A stretch of DNA of 39,826 nt from Planctomycetota bacterium (GTDB taxonomy: Bacteria; Planctomycetota; Planctomycetia; Gemmatales; Gemmataceae): the NCBI GenBank assembly GCA_021325115.1, contig JAJPHU010000241.1:1-39826 (forward strand), read 5' to 3'. Below are positions 32,872-39,826 of the stretch, piece by piece (the stretch's first letter is position 1; the number at the start of each line of letters is the position of its first letter). A program made the position numbers and the translations under genes. A model generated the notes under the pieces. It saw only the letters and a list, made by a program, of their open reading frames with translations. It had not been told where the DNA came from and did not search any database.

Positions 32872-33980
32872 ACCGTGAATCTTACCCAAACGAACGGGAC
32901 GTTCCCAAGCAAAGCCTGGGAACGAAGAGATATTCGCCGCTGGGACAATTGATACTGGCCCGGCTGCGCGAATTCTATCGGGAGCCGGAAGCGATTTTTT
33001 GGGTCTACGGCTTCCCCATTCTCATGGTTGTGGCCCTGGGCATCGCATTTCGCAACAAGCCGGCCGAGCAGATCATCGTTGATGTCCAGCGAGATGCCGC
33101 CGAGGAAACCAAGGTGCAGTTCGTCTGCAATGCCTTACAGAAGGATGAGACGTTCAAGGTCCAGGTCAACGACTCGGCCCAGTGCCGGCTGCGGCTGCGA
33201 ACCGGCAAGACGGCACTGGTCGTCGTGCCGCCGTCCTCGTCAGAGGGAGATTATGAATACATTTTCGATCCGACACGGGAAGAAGGCCGACTGGCCCAAA
33301 GCAAGGTAGACGACGCTCTTCAGAGGGCCGCCGGACGTACCGATCCGCTGCCCATTCGGATGCAGACCGTACAGGATCCGGGCGGCCGATACATCGATTT
33401 CTTGGTGCCGGGCCTGTTGGGCATGAGCCTGATGGGCGGCGGCATGTGGGGCGTTGGCTTCGTCATCGTGGACATGCGTATCCGCAAGATGCTCAAACGC
33501 TTCCTGGCCACGCCCATGCGCAAGAGCGATTTCCTGCTGGGCATTCTGTTCAGCCGTTTGCTTTTCATGGTGCCGGAGATCTTTGTTCTTCTGGCGTTTG
33601 CCTGGCTGGCGTTTGGGGTGGTGATCCAGGGCAGTCTGCCGGCGCTGGTGGTGCTGATTCTGTTGGGAGCGCTGACTTTCGCGGGCATCGGTTTGCTGGT
33701 GGCCAGTCGGGCAAAGACACTGGAGGCGGTCTCGGGGCTAATGAACCTGGTGATGCTGCCGATGTGGGTGCTATCCGGAATCTTCTTTTCATCGGAGCGA
33801 TTCCCCGAAGCGATGCAACCGTTCATCCGGGCGCTGCCCTTGACGCCGCTCAATGACGCGCTCCGTGCGGTCATGCTGGAAGGTACGTCTTTGCCGCAGC
33901 TGTGGCCGCAAATGGCGATCCTGGCCGGCTGGGCGGTGGGCAGTTTCGTATTGGCCCTGCGCTGGTTCCGCTGGAATTGA
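32868..33980 (+). CDS. ABC-2 type transporter permease
   Basis: A 370-residue permease with one N-terminal membrane helix (IFWVYGFPILMVVALGIAF), an extracytoplasmic loop of about 130 residues, and five further helices containing the ABC-2 pattern VPGLLGMSLMGGGMWGVGFV and MLPMWVLSGIFF. It overlaps the upstream ATPase gene by 4 bp. Its first 25 residues include VPKQSLGTKR, encoded by a palindrome at 32900-32924. Since the family usually begins near SPLGQLILARLREF, these residues are probably an insertion at the gene's start. Confidence 0.9.
   Translation: MNRESYPNERDVPKQSLGTKRYSPLGQLILARLREFYREPEAIFWVYGFPILMVVALGIAFRNKPAEQIIVDVQRDAAEETKVQFVCNALQKDETFKVQVNDSAQCRLRLRTGKTALVVVPPSSSEGDYEYIFDPTREEGRLAQSKVDDALQRAAGRTDPLPIRMQTVQDPGGRYIDFLVPGLLGMSLMGGGMWGVGFVIVDMRIRKMLKRFLATPMRKSDFLLGILFSRLLFMVPEIFVLLAFAWLAFGVVIQGSLPALVVLILLGALTFAGIGLLVASRAKTLEAVSGLMNLVMLPMWVLSGIFFSSERFPEAMQPFIRALPLTPLNDALRAVMLEGTSLPQLWPQMAILAGWAVGSFVLALRWFRWN
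32900..32924. repeat. GTTCCCAAG palindrome in frame at the permease N-terminus
   Basis: CGTTCCCAAGC (32900-32910) pairs with GCCTGGGAACG (32914-32924) with one mismatch and a 3-nt loop. The core is the same as that in the helicase-like gene at 18544. The encoded peptide is VPKQSLGT. Confidence 0.75.
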
Positions 33981-34079
33981 AGGGGGCGCCCCCTCTTGCA
34001 ATACGCGCGCCTGCGCCCTAAAAAACAATTCTCTAGTGAAGCGAGCGCCATATGCCGTGGCCGGTAGTGGCCTGGCGGG

Positions 34080-34100
34080 CGGCACACTGTCAGTGTGCCG
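34080..34100. repeat. 10-bp palindrome before the second ABC ATPase gene
   Basis: CGGCACACTG (34080-34089) and CAGTGTGCCG (34091-34100) are exact reverse complements with one central base. It lies 36 nt before the start codon. It could be an operator or a relic of a hairpin repeat. A further palindrome, AGGGGGCGCCCCCT, is at 33981-33994 just after the permease stop codon. Confidence 0.5.
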
Positions 34101-34136
34101 TTACCCCGCCGGCAGCCGGATGGAAACGGTGAGACT

Positions 34137-35108
34137 ATGATTGACGTTCAAAATCTCAGCAAATATTTCGGCCCTGTCTTGGCCGTCAACAATGTCAGTT
34201 TTCAGGTGGAGAAAAACGAAATTGTCGGCTTGCTTGGCAACAACGGCGCCGGCAAGACGACCCTCATGCGCATCCTGACCACCTACCTGCCGGCCTCCAG
34301 CGGCATTGCTCGCGTGGCCGGCTTCGATGTGATGACGCAATCGATGGAAGTGCGGCAACGCATCGGCTATCTGCCGGAGAGCATTCCGCTCTATCCGGAG
34401 ATGCGCGTCGAAGAATATCTCGCCTACCGGGCCAAACTCAAAGGAGTTGATCGCCGCCAGCGAGCCGCGCGCATTGGCTACTGCCTGGAGCGCTGTAAAG
34501 TCGCCGAGGTACGCCGCCGTTTGAATGGTACGCTGTCCAAGGGCTATCGCCAGCGCGTCGGATTGGCCGATGCCATGATTAGCGATCCGCCGATCCTCAT
34601 TCTCGATGAGCCGACCGACGGCCTCGATCCCGGCCAGAAGGCGGAAACGCTGGGGATGCTGCGCGAATTGGGACAGGACCATACTATCATGCTCTCGTCG
34701 CATTTGCTCAGCGAAGTCGAGAGCTTGGTGCAGCGCGTCATCATCATCCGCCGCGGCCACCTCGCTCTGGCCAAGAAGTTGTCTGAACTGGAGACGGACG
34801 ACGTGATCGTCGTCGAGGTGCGTGGCCCGAGCGATCAAGTAGCAGTGACGCTGCGTAATACCGAAGGCGTGGCCCAGGTGACGCCCAAGGGTGGTGAAGA
34901 CGGCTTGGCCTTTTTCGAGGTGCGGACGCATCAGCGTCAAGATCTGCGCGAGCAAATTTCGCAACGTTTGGCCAAGAATGGTTGGCCGTTGCGGCGTCTC
35001 GATCTGCGGCGGCGCAGCCTGCAAGATCGCTGGAACGAAATCAATAATTGGGATGAATTCACGGCCGCAGAGCCGATTTCCCGCGGCAGCACGGCCGTAA
35101 CAACGTGA
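34137..35108 (+). CDS. ABC transporter ATP-binding protein, GldA-like
   Basis: A 323-residue ATPase with Walker A GNNGAGKTT near 34-42, a signature changed to LSKGYRQR, Walker B ILILDEPTDGLDP, and SSHLLSEVESL. It resembles the ATPase of gliding-type ABC exporters (GldA/NosF group). ATG at 34137 begins the conserved MIDVQNLSKYF, so the upstream extension to 34095 is rejected. It overlaps the start region of the next permease gene, implying translational coupling. Confidence 0.92.
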   Translation: MIDVQNLSKYFGPVLAVNNVSFQVEKNEIVGLLGNNGAGKTTLMRILTTYLPASSGIARVAGFDVMTQSMEVRQRIGYLPESIPLYPEMRVEEYLAYRAKLKGVDRRQRAARIGYCLERCKVAEVRRRLNGTLSKGYRQRVGLADAMISDPPILILDEPTDGLDPGQKAETLGMLRELGQDHTIMLSSHLLSEVESLVQRVIIIRRGHLALAKKLSELETDDVIVVEVRGPSDQVAVTLRNTEGVAQVTPKGGEDGLAFFEVRTHQRQDLREQISQRLAKNGWPLRRLDLRRRSLQDRWNEINNWDEFTAAEPISRGSTAVTT

Positions 35109-35119
35109 GGTATCGCATC

Positions 35120-36694
35120 ATGCCGAGTAGGGCCGTTACGCAGACTCCCGAAACCCATCCGGGAAGCAGTTGGCGCAACCAGCCCGATACCGGGCCGTCG
35201 GTAATGCGCCGCGATGATCCGAAGATCGCGCGCGGCATCGGCTTGGCCGCGGCCGTCGCCATCATCTTCGGCGGCATGGCGATGGCGCTGCAGACTGCTG
35301 GGCGGGTCACACCGTTGGGCATCGGTTGGGCCACCTTCCTCTTGACTGTCGGCATCGCTGGCTTGCTCTTCCATGCCGCTTTCGACGGCGACCCCCAGAT
35401 CCGCCGCGTCTACATGGCCTTCGGCTATCTCTGTATTATCATCGGTGGCTTTTTGGCCATCGTGCCTTACAACAAGCAGCCGGGCGCGTTGTTCGGCCAA
35501 GGGTTTGTGTGCCTGTTTCTTGGCTTGTTGTTCTTGCTGGCCTTCCTCCGCAACGAAGACGACGCCTGGTTCCGCAACCTCGCCGAGAACATCCTCGGCG
35601 GTGCTGGCGCGGTGATGGCCATTGTCGGTCTGGCCGGCGGCAACATCCGGGGCGAGTTTCTGCTTCCCTACGGGCTACTCTTGGGGCTGCTCGGGCTGGC
35701 CTACGTTACTGCTTTCATTCTGGTGCGTGGTCTCGACAACGACCTGGCTTACCGCGCCGGCCTGGTCCTGGGCGGCGTCGGTATGTTGGCTTTCCTGATT
35801 GCCCTGGGGCGGTCAGCGCTGCCGTCGTTGTTCTACCGTTTCAGCTGGCTTAGCTCGCCGCCGCCAGAATATCTGGTACCTACCGGCCTGTTACTCATGT
35901 TCTTGGGGGCGCTGTACGGCCTGACCTCTCTGGCTCTTTGCTCCGATAATCGCCTGGTCGTGATGACCATCCGCGAGCTGGGAGCACAATTCTATTCGCC
36001 CATCGCCTACATTGTCCTTTTCGCTTATGTGTTCGCCCATTGGCTGGCGTACTGGATGTATGTAGGGCAGCTCCTCGATCCGTTGGCCCCTCCCGTTCCT
36101 GAGCCGATGGTGAAAGGCTTCATCTTACAATGGACGGCCGTTCTGTTCACCATTTTCATCGTTCCCGTGCTGACGATGCGGCTTTTGAGCGAGGAGAAGC
36201 GCACGGCCACGCTGGAAGTCTTGTTGACCGCACCAGTTGATGAAGGGGTGGTCGTGGTGAGCAAGTTCCTGGCTGCCTGGATCATGTTTCTATTCACCTG
36301 GACACCGTTTCTCTTGTTTCTGTTGGCGCTGCGCATTTTGGGCGGCCAGCCCTTTGATTATCGACCACTGTTCAGCTTTTTCACCGGCTTGGCCGTCACC
36401 GGTGCCGGCTTTATGAGCATGGGAGTGTTTTTCTCCAGTCTGACCCGCAACCAGATCGCCAGCGGCGTCCTCACCTTTGCCGGCATGTTGTTTTTGACGC
36501 TCACTTTCTTGCTTCAGGGGCTGTTCCGGGAGTCGGTGTGGACTGGCGTTCTCAAACATATGTCCTTCATCGATGTGTGGTTTGACACGCTGGACGGTAA
36601 GCTGGTCCCCACTCGTCTGATCTTCTTCGGGACGATGGCCATTTTCTGGTTATTTGCAAGTGTCAAGGTGCTTGAGGCACGCAAGTGGACATGA
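35120..36694 (+). CDS. ABC-2 permease with an extra membrane domain, GldF-like
   Basis: A 524-residue, very hydrophobic protein. The first half has about seven or eight membrane helices in small-protein style (for example GLAAAVAIIFGGMAMAL and GQGFVCLFLGLLFLLAFL). The second half is a GldF-like ABC-2 permease starting at VVMTIRELGAQFYSPIAYIV, with EEKRTATLEVLLTAPVDEGVVV and further helices to the end. The fusion of an unrelated membrane module with a GldF-type permease is unusual compared with ordinary GldF (about 240 residues). GAGG lies 9 nt before ATG 35120; GTG 35105, which overlaps the previous stop, is an alternative start. Confidence 0.88.
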   Translation: MPSRAVTQTPETHPGSSWRNQPDTGPSVMRRDDPKIARGIGLAAAVAIIFGGMAMALQTAGRVTPLGIGWATFLLTVGIAGLLFHAAFDGDPQIRRVYMAFGYLCIIIGGFLAIVPYNKQPGALFGQGFVCLFLGLLFLLAFLRNEDDAWFRNLAENILGGAGAVMAIVGLAGGNIRGEFLLPYGLLLGLLGLAYVTAFILVRGLDNDLAYRAGLVLGGVGMLAFLIALGRSALPSLFYRFSWLSSPPPEYLVPTGLLLMFLGALYGLTSLALCSDNRLVVMTIRELGAQFYSPIAYIVLFAYVFAHWLAYWMYVGQLLDPLAPPVPEPMVKGFILQWTAVLFTIFIVPVLTMRLLSEEKRTATLEVLLTAPVDEGVVVVSKFLAAWIMFLFTWTPFLLFLLALRILGGQPFDYRPLFSFFTGLAVTGAGFMSMGVFFSSLTRNQIASGVLTFAGMLFLTLTFLLQGLFRESVWTGVLKHMSFIDVWFDTLDGKLVPTRLIFFGTMAIFWLFASVKVLEARKWT

Positions 36695-36756
36695 ACAACC
36701 AACCCCAAGCGCTGGCAAGGGATGAGGAGCCGTAGATGAGATCGCGGAGGAGCTAA

Positions 36757-38844
36757 ATGTCGAGTCAGCAAGCGTCGAGCAATGCCCTTGGCGGCTGGAG
36801 CATTGAACGATTGCTCCCTTATGAGAAGCAGATCGGTTACGGTCTGGTCGTGATCGGTTTGTTGTTATCCGCCATTCCGATCGCCAACGTGGCCCTTTAT
36901 CGCAATAATTCTCTGGCCGTTTTAGGCTGGGGCGCGTGTCTATCCGTGTTTGTGATCGGCGTCGGCCTTTATGCCGTCTTGCCGCCGCCGCCCGGGACCG
37001 ATGTGCAGACTCGAACGGAGCGGCTGCGGTGGATCTTCTTAATAGTGGCAGGTGGCGTCGGGGCGTTAACAGCCCTGTTGGGCCTGGTCTTGCCCTTCTG
37101 CTCGATGCCGATGGCTCTGACCAATTATCCAGAGATTTTCACCGGTGGGCCCAAGTCGTGGCGCAGCCACGGCTGGGAGGTCGGCCGCTGCGTGGCGGCG
37201 TTGATCGGCGGACTGGTGTTGATGTTCCTCGCCCTGCAACTGGCCCGGCCGGTCCAACGCACCAGTATGAGCATGCGCCGCTGGCTGTATGGCTACAACA
37301 CCATTCTCAGCACGCTGCTGCTGTTGTTCATTCTCATCCTCGTCAATCTGCTGCCCTATACTGCGGTCAGGCCGTTCAGCTGGGCCATGGAAGCGACGGA
37401 CTGGACTTCGGGACAGCTGTATTCGCTGCATCCGGCAACGCGGAACCTGCTGGCCGATCTCAAGGAGCCAGTCAAAGTTTATGTGCTCATTCCTACGGGC
37501 AGCGTGCTGGCGCGTGATGTCGAGACTCTCATGGATAATTGCCGGGCCGTCAATCCGTTGCTCACCTGGGAGCAACTGTCGCGCGATCGCAATCGCGGCG
37601 AGATTGAAAGACTCATCAAGCAATTCCAGCTGCCCGATAGCATCGGCGTCCTGGTCGTCTATGGCACCGAGCCAAACGTCACTTCTCAGTTCCTCAAAAC
37701 AGAAGATCTGGCAGAGAACGCCTCTGGCCCCAGTGCAGAGAGAAGCTACGTCTTCAAGGGCGAGAACGCTTTGCTCAACGCCTTGACGCAACTCTCCTCG
37801 GGCAAGCGGGCCGTCATCTATTTCACCCAAGGCAATGGTGAGCCGGACTTGAACGACCAGGACCGCACCCATTTCGATACAGGCCTGGGTGTCCTCCAGG
37901 AAGAGTTGAACAAGATCAACTATCAAACTCATCCGCTCAACCTGGGGCCGAAGACGACCAGCATCCCGGAGGATGCCGACATCGTCGTCGTGGCCCGGCC
38001 GCAGGAGAAATTACCCGACAATGCCGTCAAAGCGCTGCGCGACTATCTGCAAGGGACCAATCGCAAGGATAACAAGAAGGGCAAGCTGATCGTTCTCTTT
38101 GACGTGAACCTTCGCAGGGGCGAGTTGGTGTTGACAGGGTTGGAATCGTTGATGGCCGAATACAACGTCAAGCTCGGCAACGACCGGGTAATGTGTGCTG
38201 TGCGCCGTGATCCGCTGTCGCTGACGACGGTGGCCAATCCGCGCAGCAGCAATGCCATCGCCCGTGCTTTCACCTCGCGAGGAGCAGCCACGACGACCTT
38301 CCCCTTTTACGATGCGCGGACGGTGACGCCCGGCGGTACGCCGGGCCATTTCACGGCGGAAGAGCTGATATTCGTGCTACCGCAGACGTTGGCCTGGGCC
38401 GAAACGAACCTGAAAGCCGATCCTATCGCCTTGCTCGACGAACTCAGACGAGACCAACAAAAATTGCTCAACAAGATCAGCGAGCGGCCCTTATCGTTAG
38501 CTGTGACGGTAACGGAAGGCAAATCCACGCCGCCCATTCCCGGACACGAGTTCATGGCTAACGAGGGTGAGCCACGGATGATCGTATTCGGCGATGCCAG
38601 CTGGATCACGAATAACATCTTGCTGCAAGCAACGCCGGACAACTTCGCGCTGTTTAGCAGCAGCTTGTCTTGGCTGGCCGGACGCCACGACATCGGCGAG
38701 CGTATTCCGACCAGCACGCGCAATGTCTATCGCTTGAAAATTCCGCCCGGAGAAGAGTTGCGTCTGGTTTTCTTGCCGGGCGTGTTGATGATGATGGGCG
38801 TATTGATCCTCGGCTTCGGCGTCTGGGTCGTGCGCCGGCGTTGA
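36757..38844 (+). CDS. GldG-like ABC transporter auxiliary protein
   Basis: A 695-residue protein with four N-terminal membrane segments before about residue 220, then a large extracytoplasmic domain of GldG/ABC_transp_aux type: TSGQLYSLHPATRNLLADLKEPVKVYV, VYGTEPNVTSQFL, GKRAVIYFTQGNGEPDL, DADIVVVARPQEKL and MIVFGDASWITN. A final hydrophobic segment (LVFLPGVLMMMGVLILGFGVWV) anchors the C-terminus. It follows the GldF-like permease by 62 bp and precedes a DUF4340 gene, the usual order in such exporters. The transported substrate is unknown. Confidence 0.9.
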   Translation: MSSQQASSNALGGWSIERLLPYEKQIGYGLVVIGLLLSAIPIANVALYRNNSLAVLGWGACLSVFVIGVGLYAVLPPPPGTDVQTRTERLRWIFLIVAGGVGALTALLGLVLPFCSMPMALTNYPEIFTGGPKSWRSHGWEVGRCVAALIGGLVLMFLALQLARPVQRTSMSMRRWLYGYNTILSTLLLLFILILVNLLPYTAVRPFSWAMEATDWTSGQLYSLHPATRNLLADLKEPVKVYVLIPTGSVLARDVETLMDNCRAVNPLLTWEQLSRDRNRGEIERLIKQFQLPDSIGVLVVYGTEPNVTSQFLKTEDLAENASGPSAERSYVFKGENALLNALTQLSSGKRAVIYFTQGNGEPDLNDQDRTHFDTGLGVLQEELNKINYQTHPLNLGPKTTSIPEDADIVVVARPQEKLPDNAVKALRDYLQGTNRKDNKKGKLIVLFDVNLRRGELVLTGLESLMAEYNVKLGNDRVMCAVRRDPLSLTTVANPRSSNAIARAFTSRGAATTTFPFYDARTVTPGGTPGHFTAEELIFVLPQTLAWAETNLKADPIALLDELRRDQQKLLNKISERPLSLAVTVTEGKSTPPIPGHEFMANEGEPRMIVFGDASWITNNILLQATPDNFALFSSSLSWLAGRHDIGERIPTSTRNVYRLKIPPGEELRLVFLPGVLMMMGVLILGFGVWVVRRR

Positions 38845-38872
38845 GGAGAGCAATTCTCAAGGTTGCCATACG

Positions 38873-39826
38873 ATGAACTTCAAAACCACATACATTCTGT
38901 TCGCCGTTTTGGCCGCAGTCTTGGGGCTTTTCATTTTCGCCCTGTTTTTGGGGCCGACCACAGGTGATTCCAGCACCTGGGTGCTGCCAAGCGTACACAA
39001 CGAGGCCAATCCTCTGCCCGAAAGAGATATCGACTATGTCGAGATCGAACGCGTGCGTCCGGATGAGCAGAAAGGGAAAATGGTTTTTGTGCGCGAGGGC
39101 AACGTGTGGAAAATCACGGAGCCGCGCGAATATCGCGCCGATCGTTTCGCCATCGAGGACTTGATTCGCCAGGTCCTTGAGGCGCGGCGCGATACCCAAT
39201 CCGATGTAACGAACAATCCAGGTCAATACGGCCTGGAATCGCCGGCTGCCGTCATCACACTCAAGAAACAAACGGAGCCGCAACGCCAGGTGATGTTGAA
39301 CCTCGGCGATGTCAGCCCCGGCGAGGCCAGCGCGGTCATCTATGTGACTTCCTCGGATCGCCCCAAGGAAGTCATGGCCGTCAAGAAGAGTCAATTGAGC
39401 AAGGCGCTCGCTGTCCTCGCCGATTTCCGCTCGCGTGAGCTGCTCAGCCCCGCGACCGGCGATATTCAGGAATTCGTCCTCAGCCAGCACAGCAAAGATA
39501 AAGTCGTCAAAGGCCCGGTAGAGCTGAAGAAAAGCGGCGACGAGCGCTGGACTTATGTGCAGCCGCCCTACGGCGATGCCCAGGACAAGGGGGCCAATCC
39601 CGCCAGCAGCGATCAGCCGCCCGATAACGTCGAAGCCGTTCTCACGGATATCTCGAATCTGAAAGTCGAGAATACCAAGGACTTCATCCAAGACGACGCC
39701 ACGGATCTCGGCAAATACCATCTTGATCCTGCCAAGAACGACATCCTGCGCATCGACATCGAGCGCACGGAGTCGATCAACACCGATGAGAAGGGCGAGA
39801 AGAAGCGCCAGACCAAGAAAATCGCC
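38873..39826 (+). CDS. DUF4340 protein, partial (cut by the window end)
   Basis: At least 318 residues, with no stop codon before the window ends. A single N-terminal membrane segment (YILFAVLAAVLGLFIFALFLG) is followed by a repeated DUF4340 pattern: VEIERVRPDEQ, REGNVWKITEP, YGLESPAAVITLKK, LNLGDVSPG and VKKSQLSKALAVLADFRSREL. DUF4340 proteins commonly follow GldG-like genes and are thought to sit outside the membrane, but their role is unknown. The start ATG lies 29 nt after the GldG-like stop with only a weak RBS. Confidence 0.85.
   Translation, partial: MNFKTTYILFAVLAAVLGLFIFALFLGPTTGDSSTWVLPSVHNEANPLPERDIDYVEIERVRPDEQKGKMVFVREGNVWKITEPREYRADRFAIEDLIRQVLEARRDTQSDVTNNPGQYGLESPAAVITLKKQTEPQRQVMLNLGDVSPGEASAVIYVTSSDRPKEVMAVKKSQLSKALAVLADFRSRELLSPATGDIQEFVLSQHSKDKVVKGPVELKKSGDERWTYVQPPYGDAQDKGANPASSDQPPDNVEAVLTDISNLKVENTKDFIQDDATDLGKYHLDPAKNDILRIDIERTESINTDEKGEKKRQTKKIA

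Noticed and set aside
1..39826. CRISPR array, prophage or insertion sequence
   Set aside because: No regularly spaced direct repeats, and no transposase, integrase or phage structural genes were found; the repeats present are single palindromes.

Overview
The window looks like chromosomal DNA from a planctomycete, most likely of the Gemmataceae type. The evidence is the adjacent DUF1549/DUF1553 and DUF1501 genes, a P-type ATPase/HflK-like fusion, LRR and DUF4340 proteins, and many short palindromic repeats inside and between genes. This placement rests on gene content, not on a phylogenetic marker. The DNA is GC-rich, coding density is high, and no transposase, integrase or CRISPR array was seen.

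Layout. (1) 1-8457, minus strand: a plant-type alpha-amylase, a TIM-barrel sugar isomerase-like protein, a full-length alpha-glucan,water-dikinase (GWD)-like enzyme, a PLP aminotransferase, and an LRR lipoprotein gene broken by an 8-bp tandem duplication. The amylase and the dikinase suggest storage-glucan mobilisation that starts with phosphorylation of the glucan. (2) 8521-14252, minus strand: an operon of a P1B-type ATPase fused to an HflK-like SPFH domain, then HflC-like and HflK-like SPFH proteins, separated by palindromic elements. (3) 14333-17331: an orphan eutC, a PilZ-like protein, a DUF2179/UPF0316 membrane protein (minus), and a response regulator with an anti-sigma-type ATPase domain. 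(4) 17686-21475: a degenerate SF1-helicase-like ATPase and an unknown protein, both carrying palindromic repeats inside their reading frames. (5) 21504-25038, minus strand: a small broken ORF, two tandem isocitrate/isopropylmalate dehydrogenase paralogs, and hemF. (6) 25236-31251, plus strand: a DUF1549/DUF1553 protein with a LysR DNA-binding domain fused to its N-terminus, a DUF1501 protein, and a DUF255/YyaL-type thioredoxin-domain protein. (7) 31252-31923: no protein gene, but three tRNA-like sequences (Ser-CGA, Arg-ACG, His-GTG) and a long inverted repeat. (8) 31924 to the window end, plus strand: two ABC-2 export modules, followed by GldG-like and DUF4340 proteins, the last cut by the window edge.

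The strongest leads are the P-type ATPase/SPFH fusion operon, the bacterial GWD next to a plant-type amylase, the LysR-DUF1549 fusion, the set of palindromic repeats carried in frame inside proteins or forming protein C-termini, and the atypical tRNA-like cluster. All assignments come from reading the sequence; no database search was run.
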